Below the pieces are notes generated by a model. It was not told where the DNA came from, searched no databases, and saw nothing but the letters and a program-made list of their open reading frames with translations. The position numbers and the translations under genes are program-made. 64,000 bases of DNA from Dyadobacter fanqingshengii (GTDB lineage: Bacteria > Bacteroidota > Bacteroidia > Cytophagales > Spirosomataceae): assembly GCF_023822005.2 (NCBI RefSeq), contig NZ_CP098806.1:4216001-4280000 (forward strand), read 5' to 3'. This document shows positions 11,649 to 19,284 of this stretch, piece after piece. Within the stretch, counting starts at the first letter, position 1. Every line of letters begins with the position of its first letter.

Positions 11649-12689
11649 CTAGTATTTCAGCTCCTTAATGCGTTTAATAACGCGGTTTGCAATGATCTGG
11701 TAACCCTTATCATTCAAATGGATTTCATCAGAGCCAACATCCGCTCTCAGCCCTCTCGGGAAATTAAAATTTTCCAGATCCGTTCTGTCGTCATTTGACG
11801 GGCTATAACTGATCTCTGCGAGCTCGGCATCCGTTGGCGGTGTCATTTCCACGAATGATTTACCATATTTAGCCGCCAGTTTTTCGTTAATTGCAGCAAC
11901 CTGATCAAAATTTTCAGTCCCTTTCCTGTCCGATTGTGCAAGCAGGACGCCTACAACAATGTAGCGCGCCGGAGCTGCAATGTAGGCTATTGAACTGTCC
12001 AGGGCAGCAATAATCTGTTCTTCGGCATCTGGTTTCCCAATGTTATTCCGGCCGTACCATAAGATCTGGGTGGCTGTTTTTAGCCGGGAAGCGTCATCCA
12101 ATATAAATTCCGAATCAGCGGGAACATCCAGCACGCTAACCGTGGCTGGCGTGATGGTGTAATTTTCGCCTGATTCACTGGCAGTTCGCCGGATGGTGCA
12201 CCTTACGCCGCCGATCGAGCCTGTTCGGCTGTATTCGTCGTAATTTGTAGGTGTGGATAAAAATTGATTGCTCAATTTCGTGATCTTGACTGGCTTAATG
12301 CCATTCAGCTTATCGCCTTCGATAGAAATAGTCAACGGCGTGCCGCCCTGTCTCACAGCAATACGTGACGCAACTTGCCCCACAATTCCGTCGCTCAGAA
12401 CCGGCCTGCCTGATAGTGCGGCCGCCACAATGCTTCCATAGGGCGCCGTCCCACCGGCTCCAATCGTGAGGCTGTCCCCAAAAAATGCCAGTGTTTTGTC
12501 CCTGTCCGGCACTTGTTCTTCGTCATCAACTTTATCGCTCTTTGGAAAAATATCTTCTATTAATCCTTCGCAGGACGATAATAGTGTGGTTGTGAAAATG
12601 GCCGCCCCAGAATGGAGAAAGAAACGCCTGCGGCTTAGTGAATGGTCTGGATTCTTAATGTGCGGTTTGGTCTTCTGATCTTCAATCAT
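11649..12689 (-). CDS. SGNH/GDSL-type hydrolase, predicted Tat-exported lipoprotein
   Basis: A 346-residue protein. Residues 19-40 read as a twin-arginine signal (SRRRFF) joined to a lipobox ending LLSSC, so it should be folded in the cytoplasm, exported by Tat and lipidated at Cys40. The catalytic block I motif FFGDSL is at 69-74 (Ser73), and block V is D321-x-x-H324 near the C-terminus, completing the Ser/Asp/His set of SGNH esterases. An extra domain (about 115-205) separates them. It probably acts as an esterase or deacetylase on a polysaccharide or lipid; the substrate is unknown. It is a single-gene unit convergent with the DUF4249 gene. Confidence 0.8.
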   Translation of the reverse strand: MIEDQKTKPHIKNPDHSLSRRRFFLHSGAAIFTTTLLSSCEGLIEDIFPKSDKVDDEEQVPDRDKTLAFFGDSLTIGAGGTAPYGSIVAAALSGRPVLSDGIVGQVASRIAVRQGGTPLTISIEGDKLNGIKPVKITKLSNQFLSTPTNYDEYSRTGSIGGVRCTIRRTASESGENYTITPATVSVLDVPADSEFILDDASRLKTATQILWYGRNNIGKPDAEEQIIAALDSSIAYIAAPARYIVVGVLLAQSDRKGTENFDQVAAINEKLAAKYGKSFVEMTPPTDAELAEISYSPSNDDRTDLENFNFPRGLRADVGSDEIHLNDKGYQIIANRVIKRIKELKY

Positions 12690-12990
12690 TTTTAGAAGAA
12701 ATATGGGGTTGTGCTTACCATCTCTTCAACAATAATCATTCCAACCAAAAACTCATTAATTTACCGTTGAATCAAAAAAATTTGTTGCATTTTTCCACGC
12801 TCTGTTCCTTTGCAGAAAATCACATAGCCATGGAACAATATTCTTACAACTTGCAGGTTTAATTGAAGCAGGATTAGTAATTCTAATGCTTTTCATTGGA
12901 TACAAGATCGTCCAGAGCCTCGAAGTAACTTCCCCTAAAAAGTAGTACAATTCTGAGATCGCCGATTGACCGAGGATTAGCCCGAAATAA
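12690..12990 (+). other. 301-bp spacer with a strong promoter and a possible small membrane-peptide ORF
   Basis: TTTG at 12781-12784 and TTccTTTG at 12805-12812 are 20 bp apart, which matches the Bacteroidota -33/-7 promoter with one mismatch. An ATG follows at 12830, but its frame stops after 10 codons (12862). The overlapping frame, shifted by one base, stays open to 12945. It encodes a hydrophobic segment (AGLIEAGLVILMLFIGYKIV) with a basic tail. A one-base shift just after the ATG would join the two into a peptide of about 38 residues. It may be a real frameshifted gene, a decayed gene or chance. Confidence 0.35.
12781..12812 (+). promoter_or_regulatory. Bacteroidota-type promoter (TTTG / TTnnTTTG)
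   Basis: The -33 TTTG (12781-12784) and the -7 TTCCTTTG (12805-12812) have 20-bp spacing. The predicted transcription start is about 12817-12820, just before an ATG at 12830. No recognised gene follows on the plus strand, which is why it stands out. Confidence 0.5.
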
Positions 12991-14397
12991 TCATGGCTTC
13001 TCACTTTGCCAAACGCGAAATCTCAGAAAAAACTGGCCGTTGATCTCGCGTATGGAATATTGAGGTGAGCCCGAAATGTTGCTGATGGGCGCTAAAATAT
13101 TAATTCCTGTCTGAAACCGACCGATTTTGTAAGCAAGTCCTGCTTTAAAATAGAAAATATCAGTATTTAAAAGCGGATTAAGCTCCTTCGGGCCTTTCAA
13201 CGAAACGTATTCACCTTCCAACGGTTTGTCATTGCGATTGTACATTTGCACCCGCATCAATGCGCCGGACGTCCGGCTGTATCCAATGCCCGCCCCGACC
13301 GACAACCCCTTAACAACCTGATAATGATATTGCAACGCCACATTGAAGCCGACCGTTTTTATCAAATCCGTATTGCGATACCAATGCGCGGAATCTACTC
13401 CCGGAATCGAGTCTGTGGCCTGCGCTAACCGTTTGTTATTGCCAAAGTATGGCTGGCGGGCCTGCATGGTAAGCGTCAATGAATGCTTTTCCCTAAACGA
13501 TTTTGTAACCCAAATTCCGGGAATGAGCAGCGACGCGGGTTTTCTTACGCTGTCAATGCTATTAAAGAGAAAATCCGTCCGTTTAAATGGCGCATTTACA
13601 TTCCATACAAGTCCGACTTCAAAAGCGTTGCCCACCGCCTCTTTTGGCGCATTTTTCACAATGTTGACCTCGCCTTTCGGATTAACCTTTATCTTTTTGG
13701 AAAAATCAGGATTAAAGACGTATGCTTTAAACGGCAATGATAAAAGCGACGATAGGGCTGCCTGCCTCGTGTTATTTGCATTGCTTACAGCGTTTTCGGT
13801 GCCGGCCGCTCTGTTTTTCGATTTCTCTTCCTGGCTTTCCACACTATATCCAGTTGCCTGCTTACTTCGGGTCGCTTTTTTGCTTACATATGCTTTTTCA
13901 GTTGATAGTGCTTCTTTATGATCCGGCGCGTCAATGTTCGGAACTGTTTGCTTGTTCGAAAACACCTCATTATTTGTAAATGCTTCTTTGATCGACTTCT
14001 CTTCCCTTACGCTTCCTTCCTTATTTCCGGTCCTGTTGGTTAATGAATCTTTGTAAGCAGGCGTGTCGCTTTTATTTGCTATTTCGGGCGTTGCCTTTGT
14101 GCTGTTGATGGCGTTTTTATTTTTGGCAAAATCACTTTTGGCATTATCGTGATTCAAAAACAAGACCACTCCTGAAACGGTAAGCCCAAGCAATGTTATT
14201 CCACAAACCAGTTTCAATGCGCTGCTGGAAATCGTATTAAATACATTGCGCGAATGTCCGGTCGGCACTTTCGGGTTGAACATATCGTTCATTTTCCCCC
14301 ATGCCTCATCGGCCGGAACTTCCGCGTCCGGCAGTTTCCCGGAGAAAAATTTGTCGATATTTTTGTTTTTGTTTTTCACATTAAAAGATCTTTTCAA
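12991..14397 (-). CDS. Putative trans-envelope partner (anti-sigma-like) with C-terminal beta-barrel
   Basis: A 468-residue protein with an unusual order of parts. There is a short cytoplasmic N-terminus (1-60, with DEAWGKMNDMF) and one transmembrane helix (about 62-82). A low-complexity polar linker of about 165 residues, rich in Lys, Asn, Ser and Thr, follows. The C-terminal half (about 258-463) of alternating beta-strands ends like an outer-membrane barrel (FFLRFRVW). There is no cleavable signal peptide. Its start codon overlaps the end of the ECF sigma gene by 17 bp, so the two are translationally coupled. The layout fits an anti-sigma factor that spans both membranes, as described for Bacteroides Dma proteins. 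No sigma-binding motif I can name confirms this. Confidence 0.65.
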   Translation of the reverse strand: MKRSFNVKNKNKNIDKFFSGKLPDAEVPADEAWGKMNDMFNPKVPTGHSRNVFNTISSSALKLVCGITLLGLTVSGVVLFLNHDNAKSDFAKNKNAINSTKATPEIANKSDTPAYKDSLTNRTGNKEGSVREEKSIKEAFTNNEVFSNKQTVPNIDAPDHKEALSTEKAYVSKKATRSKQATGYSVESQEEKSKNRAAGTENAVSNANNTRQAALSSLLSLPFKAYVFNPDFSKKIKVNPKGEVNIVKNAPKEAVGNAFEVGLVWNVNAPFKRTDFLFNSIDSVRKPASLLIPGIWVTKSFREKHSLTLTMQARQPYFGNNKRLAQATDSIPGVDSAHWYRNTDLIKTVGFNVALQYHYQVVKGLSVGAGIGYSRTSGALMRVQMYNRNDKPLEGEYVSLKGPKELNPLLNTDIFYFKAGLAYKIGRFQTGINILAPISNISGSPQYSIREINGQFFLRFRVWQSEKP

Positions 14398-14914
14398 ATA
14401 TTACTTTCAGCTTTTTTCGGCCTTCGCTCAAATGCCATTTAACCGTACCATCCGAAATGTCCAACGATTCTCCAATTTCCTTAATGCTAAAACCATCCAG
14501 ATAAAACAAACCGAACACGCGGCGTGTGGCCACGGGTAACGCGGATAAGTAAACGATAATGTCGGCAGCATCGAGCCTGTCAAATGGATTTTCATCGGAC
14601 TCGAAACGCATATCATCCTTGATTTCTTCGTAATCAAAATGCTGCGTTTTGCTGTCCCGGAGCTGTGTTAGTGCCGCATTCCTGACCGTTGTGTACAGCC
14701 AATTGAAAAACTCGCCTTTCTGGTCATCAAACTGATCTATGTTTTTGAAAACTCTTAACATTCCATTATTAACGGCAGTCAATATTTCATGTTTGTCATC
14801 GAAAAATTTCCTGCATAATGCAAAAAGCACAGGATAAAACTGGCGATACAGCTTCTCCTGGGCCTGACGATCCTGACGCCGACAACCCGCTAATATTTCC
14901 TCTAATTTATCCAA
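14381..14914 (-). CDS. ECF-type RNA polymerase sigma factor (sigma-70 family)
   Basis: A 177-residue protein. Region 2 (about 20-90) includes KLYRQFYPVLFALCRKF and the core-binding/-10 segment FFNWLYTTVRNAALTQLRD. Region 4 (about 120-172) includes LPVATRRVFGLFYLDGFSIKEIGE and the recognition helix ISDGTVKWHLSEGRKKL. There is no region 1 or 3, as expected for the ECF group. Its stop overlaps the start of the barrel protein gene by 17 bp, so the pair probably forms a sigma/anti-sigma unit. The target regulon is unknown; a lipoprotein gene 69 bp upstream on the same strand is a candidate. Confidence 0.93.
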   Translation of the reverse strand: MDKLEEILAGCRRQDRQAQEKLYRQFYPVLFALCRKFFDDKHEILTAVNNGMLRVFKNIDQFDDQKGEFFNWLYTTVRNAALTQLRDSKTQHFDYEEIKDDMRFESDENPFDRLDAADIIVYLSALPVATRRVFGLFYLDGFSIKEIGESLDISDGTVKWHLSEGRKKLKVIFEKIF

Positions 14915-14930
14915 TGCCGAATGTTAACAA

Positions 14931-14955
14931 CCGTCAGGTTCAATGTCCCTGACGG
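14931..14955 (-). terminator. Hairpin between the lipoprotein gene and the sigma factor gene
   Basis: An 8-bp perfect GC-rich stem (14931-14938 with 14948-14955), 27 bp past the lipoprotein stop. On the minus strand it is followed by TTGTT, a weak T-run. It could be a terminator that separates the two genes. Confidence 0.45.
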
Positions 14956-14982
14956 CCGGGAATCGATAATTGCTTACTAAAA

Positions 14983-15606
14983 CTATAATGATTTTTTTGT
15001 AAAAATTACCTCGTTGTCATAAGGCCAGCTGATCTCATAACCCGCTCCCAATTTCCTGAGCGTGCCCTGAAAATTCTTTCCACCAGCACTGACGTGAAGT
15101 TGATACGTAGAATCGGGGCTAATGTTGTTTCTATCAAGATAGATCGTCGCTTCGGATGGTGCCGTTCCCGCTTCACAAGGAAAGCCGCCCAGCACTTCAT
15201 TCAATCTGACATCGATCGTCCCAAAATTATTCATGGCGCTGTACGAAATTTGGTTATTCCGACAATTGTAAGGCTTTTTGGTAACTACTTTTAGCCGAAG
15301 ATAGGCTAGCGAGTCCTGCAATATGGCAGGAGTTATCAGGAATTCATCTCCTGCTTTAAAGGCTTGCCTGCTCGTTGTGTCCACATGGTTTAAGCCATCG
15401 CCTCCGCCTTTCAAAGTGTCGGGGACAAAAATACTGTCACCCGGAATGCTGTCTCCCGGGATCGAGTCTCCCGGAAAATTACCGAGGGAATCAGCGCCTG
15501 CACGTAACGAACTTGGTTCAGGATCATTAAGCTTACTTCGCTCGCAGGCAGCGAGCTGGATCAGTCCAAGGAAAATGATGACAATAATCAGCTTCTCTGT
15601 TTTCAT
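14983..15606 (-). CDS. Lipoprotein of unknown function with a GDSIP repeat
   Basis: A 207-residue protein using the ATG at 15606, which places a lipoprotein signal directly at the N-terminus (cleavage before Cys21, QLAAC). The upstream in-frame ATG at 15690 would bury the signal. After the Cys there is a flexible linker with three tandem PGDSI units (about residues 45-58), encoded by a 15-nt repeat at 15434-15478. The rest is a beta-rich domain with three Cys residues (CERS excluded: YNCRNN and FPCEAG remain). I do not recognise the domain. It is transcribed toward the sigma-factor gene and may belong to its regulon. Confidence 0.6.
   Translation of the reverse strand: MKTEKLIIVIIFLGLIQLAACERSKLNDPEPSSLRAGADSLGNFPGDSIPGDSIPGDSIFVPDTLKGGGDGLNHVDTTSRQAFKAGDEFLITPAILQDSLAYLRLKVVTKKPYNCRNNQISYSAMNNFGTIDVRLNEVLGGFPCEAGTAPSEATIYLDRNNISPDSTYQLHVSAGGKNFQGTLRKLGAGYEISWPYDNEVIFTKKSL
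15434..15478. repeat. 15-nt tandem repeat (three imperfect copies) inside a lipoprotein gene
   Basis: Three adjacent 15-nt units with the shared core gtCtCCCGG encode the PGDSI repeats of the lipoprotein linker. The copy number could vary between strains by slippage without breaking the frame. Confidence 0.7.
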
Positions 15607-15941
15607 GACATTGTAGTTTAAATGAATGACAGGTAATTGCGGCCTGTCAATAAAATAAACTACATGAGATGCAGTGAAGGTTGGGTACATAAATTCAAAA
15701 ACCTAAAATTTCTCTACTGAGTCTTTCCGCCAGCCGATGAATGGCCCGATTTCGTCTATAACAGCGGCAAATTTTACATTATAATGTCCTGAAAATGAGA
15801 TAGTAGGTCGTTTCCAGGGGTTTGTCGATGTTTTAATGCTTCCGGCAGATTTTGTTTTTTTAGTGAAAGGCGCTCCCGTACTATTGTATCACCAGACGCA
15901 AGGGCGACTGGAAAAAGAAAACCTTTTAAATCAGAAAAATC

Positions 15942-16334
15942 ATGAAAACGCTTATTTCCTCCCTGGTAATCGCCGCAGCAGTGGCCATGTCATCGGCTAG
16001 TTTCGCTCAAAGCAACCATACATTCGGTGTTTCCAAAGAAACCAAAGATGTGAATTTCGAAGTAAAATCAATTGTAGAGGGTAAAATTGATGTTACGGTT
16101 ATGAAAAACAAAGGCGAAAGTCTTTCTATCAAACTAACCGATACGAACGGAAACACACTTGCTACCAAGGCATTGGATAAAAATGATCCTGCATCGCGTG
16201 TACGGTTTAACCTGAACGAGCTTCCAAACGGTATTTACCATGTGGTGATCACCGAAGGCACATTCAAGGAAACCAAAGAAGTGATCCTGGATACGCAAAA
16301 TGTGGATAGTTACCGGACCATTACGATGGGTTAA
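15942..16334 (+). CDS. Small secreted protein with a beta-sandwich, function unknown
   Basis: A 130-residue protein with a clear signal peptide (1-22, ending ASFAQ). The mature part resembles T9SS-like or DUF3244-like Ig folds: SLSIKLTDTNGNTLATKAL...RVRFNLNELPNGIYHVVITEG...TKEVIL. The phrase LPNGIYHVVI is the pattern seen in the sorting domains of Bacteroidota secreted proteins (L..GIY.V.I). Here, however, the domain is the whole protein, not an appendage. It is probably periplasmic or surface located. A possible promoter (TTTG 15851-15854, TACTATTG 15879-15886) precedes it with slightly long spacing. Confidence 0.65.
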   Translation: MKTLISSLVIAAAVAMSSASFAQSNHTFGVSKETKDVNFEVKSIVEGKIDVTVMKNKGESLSIKLTDTNGNTLATKALDKNDPASRVRFNLNELPNGIYHVVITEGTFKETKEVILDTQNVDSYRTITMG

Positions 16335-16359
16335 CACGCCGCGGCCTGCCTGTCGAATG

Positions 16360-16932
16360 TTAAAACCTGATACTCAGGCCGCCATTAACCAATCCCTTGA
16401 AGCCATAACCCACCTCCACAAAACCCCCGACGTCTTTTCCCACCCGCACGCCAATGGGCGAATAATGCAGGGTTGGCGACATATAGGAAGTGTCGGAAAT
16501 GCCATCATATTCATTTGTCCAGGAACCAAAAAAACCAGCGCCAATGGACGAATACAAATTGATGTTTGGCCTTTTTAAATAAAAGAAATTGGTTTCGGCT
16601 GCAATAGACAATGTCCTGGGACGAGGACCGTTATCGATCCATTTAAAAAAGCGGGTTTCATGCGCAGCTGCATTATATGCTCCACTCGCGCCTAATGAAA
16701 ATTTTTCGGAAAGATGGTATTTGTAACTTAATGAAAAGGCAAAATCATTCACTTCTTTTTCGGGAAGCCGGCCTGATAACGCTAAAAAGAAAACGGTAAA
16801 AATTTCGGCAGCGACATCTTCAGTTGGCATGATTCCAAAACCAATATTAAGCTCACTCTTCCCTTTATCCTGCGCAATGCAGGGAATAATGGTGCAGCTC
16901 ATCATTACAATTTGTAAAATGAAAGTTTTCAT
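16360..16932 (-). CDS. Outer-membrane beta-barrel protein, unknown function
   Basis: A 190-residue protein with a signal peptide (1-20, PCIAQ) followed by alternating amphipathic strands (ELNIGFGIMP, FAFSLSYKYHL, FSLGASGAYN, GGFVEVGYGFKG) and the barrel-type end GGLSIRF. The length fits a small eight-stranded barrel of the OmpA-like or OMP_b-brl type. It is divergent from the Crp/Fnr regulator, with only about 130 bp between starts. Paired palindromes in that gap (17020-17056) could let the regulator control it. Confidence 0.68.
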   Translation of the reverse strand: MKTFILQIVMMSCTIIPCIAQDKGKSELNIGFGIMPTEDVAAEIFTVFFLALSGRLPEKEVNDFAFSLSYKYHLSEKFSLGASGAYNAAAHETRFFKWIDNGPRPRTLSIAAETNFFYLKRPNINLYSSIGAGFFGSWTNEYDGISDTSYMSPTLHYSPIGVRVGKDVGGFVEVGYGFKGLVNGGLSIRF

Positions 16933-16978
16933 AGTCAGAATGGTTAGGTGAATGAAAAGGGCAACAGGACCAGCGTTT

Positions 16979-17056
16979 TTGTCCTAATCAAAGTAACTTG
17001 AATGATATTAATTTATATCTTGTCCTGCGACATAGATACACGTTGTCCTACGACAA
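16979..17056. promoter_or_regulatory. Repeated FNR-spaced palindromes (TTGTC-N4-GACAA) upstream of the Crp/Fnr gene
   Basis: TTGTCCTACGACAA at 17043-17056 is a perfect 5-4-5 palindrome. TTGTCCTGCGACAT at 17020-17033 is one mismatch from it, 23 bp upstream. A half copy TTGTCCTA starts at 16979. The 5-4-5 geometry is that of FNR-class sites (TTGAT-N4-ATCAA). The cluster lies between the divergent barrel gene and the regulator, suggesting autoregulation and control of the neighbour. Confidence 0.55.
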
Positions 17057-17063
17057 GATTTTG

Positions 17064-17669
17064 ATGAAAACCGCGGGAGAAATTAAGCCATTGGAGCGCA
17101 TACTCGAAGCTTCGCAGTTCATGCTGTCAGAAGAAGGGAAGGAGCGTTTCACAAAAAACCTGAAACGTTTCATTATTCCAAAAGGGCGGATCTTAGTGGA
17201 TCTTGGGCAAGTTAGTCCTAATCTTTACCTGATAGAAAAAGGCGTCATGCGCACGTATTATCTGCGCGGTTCGGAAGACATTACGTCGCTGCTGGTTTCG
17301 GACGGGGACATTGTCTGCATTGCGGAGAGTTTTTTGCTGCAGCAATTATCCAATGAAGTGCTCGAAACGCTCGAAGATACCATCGTATATGCGATTGGGT
17401 ACGACGCTTACCGGAAACTGGTTGAAGAAGACGCTTATATGGCCGGTTTGGCTGTTAAACTATTGGAACAGCACCTGATCAATTTCACAGACCGCGTCAA
17501 AGTTTTTAAATATTTGTCTGTTGAACAGCGTATTGAACATTATGTAAATCAACCTTCATCATTGTTCCGCCGCATTCCCGACCATTACATTGCAACCTAT
17601 TTAGGAACAACGGCAGCCACATTTAGCCGGTGCCTTAAGACTATTAATTTTGACAAAAGCCGTAAATAA
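17064..17669 (+). CDS. Crp/Fnr-family transcriptional regulator
   Basis: A 201-residue protein counted from the ATG at 17064. An in-frame ATG at 16998 would add 22 residues, but that stretch encloses the repeated palindromes, so I prefer the later start. The N-terminal cyclic-nucleotide-binding-type beta-roll covers about 15-130 (KGRILVDLGQVSPNLYLIEKGVMRTYYL). A dimerisation helix follows, then a C-terminal helix-turn-helix (DHYIATYLGTTAATFSRCLKTI). There is no N-terminal cysteine cluster, so it is not an oxygen-sensing Fnr with an Fe-S centre. The ligand is unknown. The terminator at 17655-17692 overlaps its last codons. Confidence 0.88.
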   Translation: MKTAGEIKPLERILEASQFMLSEEGKERFTKNLKRFIIPKGRILVDLGQVSPNLYLIEKGVMRTYYLRGSEDITSLLVSDGDIVCIAESFLLQQLSNEVLETLEDTIVYAIGYDAYRKLVEEDAYMAGLAVKLLEQHLINFTDRVKVFKYLSVEQRIEHYVNQPSSLFRRIPDHYIATYLGTTAATFSRCLKTINFDKSRK

Positions 17670-17692
17670 ACGTTAGTCTATTTACGGCTTTT
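17655..17692. terminator. Bidirectional terminator overlapping the Crp/Fnr stop codon
   Basis: A perfect 14-bp stem (17655-17668 with 17679-17692) with A4 on one side and T4 on the other, serving both convergent genes. The stem contains the last codons and the stop (17667-17669) of the regulator gene. Confidence 0.85.
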
Positions 17693-17723
17693 CATATTTT
17701 ATCAAATGCAAAAAACGCATTTA

Positions 17724-18194
17724 TTAACCAGCCTGTTCAACAGCTTTTGGCTTGCGTCCGCGTGGCTTTCCTGTGTAAGCGGGCTTTGGTTCAGAGCTTG
17801 CCAAAGCCAATTCGTATCCTACAACGCCCTCCTCGTAATTGAACGGTGTTGCTGTAAATGTATATTTTGAAGTATCAAAAGCTACGCCGCCTTGTTTCAG
17901 GATAATAGCAAGAGGGATTACATATCCTCTGCCGCTTTTCACTAATTCAAATGTATCTGCTTCTCCGTCAGCCGGGATAAGATATACTGTATTGATCTTT
18001 CTTTTTCCCTGATCTGTTCCAACTTTGAATCGCGTTGTATCCGCTTCAATTCCCAATTCTTCAAGAGCTGCAACCGGAAAGACAATTTTACCAGTTGCAG
18101 AAATGTAGCCGGCTGGCTTAGGCTTTGATTTGGTCACCTCACTTTTTGAAACATTTTGCTGAGGTGAAAAAAACTTAATTGATTTAGCTTTCAT
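17724..18194 (-). CDS. Conserved-looking protein of unknown function with an AT-hook-like tail
   Basis: A 156-residue protein without a signal peptide. The body (about 27-125) is a compact beta-rich domain (PAGYISATGKIVFPVAALEELGI...FKVGTDQGKRKINTVYLIP). The C-terminus ends in GKPRGRKPKAV, a match to the AT-hook core (PRGRKP) that binds the minor groove of AT-rich DNA. The N-terminal 25 residues are Lys/Ser rich. This suggests a nucleoid- or DNA-associated role, but I do not recognise the domain. It is monocistronic, convergent with the Crp/Fnr gene. Confidence 0.65.
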   Translation of the reverse strand: MKAKSIKFFSPQQNVSKSEVTKSKPKPAGYISATGKIVFPVAALEELGIEADTTRFKVGTDQGKRKINTVYLIPADGEADTFELVKSGRGYVIPLAIILKQGGVAFDTSKYTFTATPFNYEEGVVGYELALASSEPKPAYTGKPRGRKPKAVEQAG

Positions 18195-18360
18195 AAATTA
18201 TGAATTAAAATTAGCAGTTATGTCGGGCGAAATTAATCATTATAACTCCCATAAAAAATTTACCCTAAATAAACATCGCAATTTCGCTAAAAAGCGTGCA
18301 ATCCCATTAATTAAAAATGATTAAAGCTGCTATGGATCAACCATTATAGGGGCGCTCGAT

Positions 18361-19284
18361 TTATTTTCTCTTTTTGAATTTTGGAGGTTGCACATAGAAC
18401 TCAATTGTTGCTGCCAATCCGGAAGTACGGACAGGAACGGCACCTTCTATTAACCTGTTGGAGATGTTTTGGCGATATCCACCGAATATTTCAACACCCA
18501 CATAATTACCGATCTTTCGGTTATATGACACGCCCATGTCAATATCCACACGACGACAAACTCCGAGTGCATCTTCATTAAATTTGCGAAGATAATAAGT
18601 CCTGCTCACGGCCTCGGATTTAAAGTAAATGATATCCGAAGGAGATATGTTTTTCCGGAAAGCAATCTTCTTTGGAAGCATCATTTCCAGCCCTGAACTA
18701 TTGGAAAAATTGTAGTTAAAAATGAAAACGGGAAGCACTGTAACCCTGAAACTTTTATTCATCATTACACCAATTCCCACTTCCTTATTCAAACTTTTCT
18801 TGCGCAGAAAGGAAGCGGATAATGTGAAGTTAACCGGAATTTCCTGCCAGTCTAAACTCCCAAAATCACCGCTTTTATTAATATGCGATGTAAAAATAAA
18901 CCACGAACTACTATCCAGCTTAACCACCGAATTAAGGTCCATCGCGAACGTACGCAAGTTCCATCCCTCCATATGGCTCACCGGATTTTCGCCTGTACTT
19001 TTGAATTCAAGCTGCTCCGCGCGGTAATTAGGCCCCAGCAACACAGTTACTTTTTTATTATGAACGAGCGGCACCCAGGCGCGCATGAAATACTCTTCCT
19101 GGGTAAATCTCTTGGTGTCCGTTCCGTTGAAGCGATACGTTTTCCCGGGGGCATGTGTATTGCGGATCGTTAGCCATTTTGAAGGCGCCATGCCTTCGAG
19201 TCCGGGTTTAAGCGACTGGCACACAGCGTGCGCGCTCAACAAAGTGAGTATAACAAAAAAAGGTCCGGGGCTGCGAAACTGCAT
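18361..19284 (-). CDS. Outer-membrane beta-barrel protein (possibly DUF6268-like)
   Basis: A 307-residue protein with a signal peptide (1-22, AVCQ). Strand-rich segments typical of Bacteroidota barrels follow (YFMRAWVPLVHNKKVTVLLGPNYRAEQLEF, VEIFGGYRQNIS, SGLAATIEFYV). The C-terminus is unusual because the last strand is followed by a basic tail (PPKFKKRK). The pattern of one opening strand plus LLGPNYRAEQL recalls DUF6268 proteins, which I cannot confirm without a profile search. No partner gene lies nearby, and no function is assigned. Confidence 0.6.
   Translation of the reverse strand: MQFRSPGPFFVILTLLSAHAVCQSLKPGLEGMAPSKWLTIRNTHAPGKTYRFNGTDTKRFTQEEYFMRAWVPLVHNKKVTVLLGPNYRAEQLEFKSTGENPVSHMEGWNLRTFAMDLNSVVKLDSSSWFIFTSHINKSGDFGSLDWQEIPVNFTLSASFLRKKSLNKEVGIGVMMNKSFRVTVLPVFIFNYNFSNSSGLEMMLPKKIAFRKNISPSDIIYFKSEAVSRTYYLRKFNEDALGVCRRVDIDMGVSYNRKIGNYVGVEIFGGYRQNISNRLIEGAVPVRTSGLAATIEFYVQPPKFKKRK

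Noticed and set aside
12756..13004. An 82-residue open frame on the minus strand across the 12.8 kb spacer
   Set aside because: It overlaps the start of the barrel gene's 3' end, runs against the clear plus-strand promoter and has no signal or motif. The plus-strand reading is better.
15434..15478. Short tandem repeats as a possible CRISPR
   Set aside because: Units of 15 nt without spacers, in frame inside a lipoprotein gene.
16998..17063. Longer start of the Crp/Fnr gene
   Set aside because: It would place the two palindromes inside the coding region and adds a stretch that does not look like the family N-terminus.
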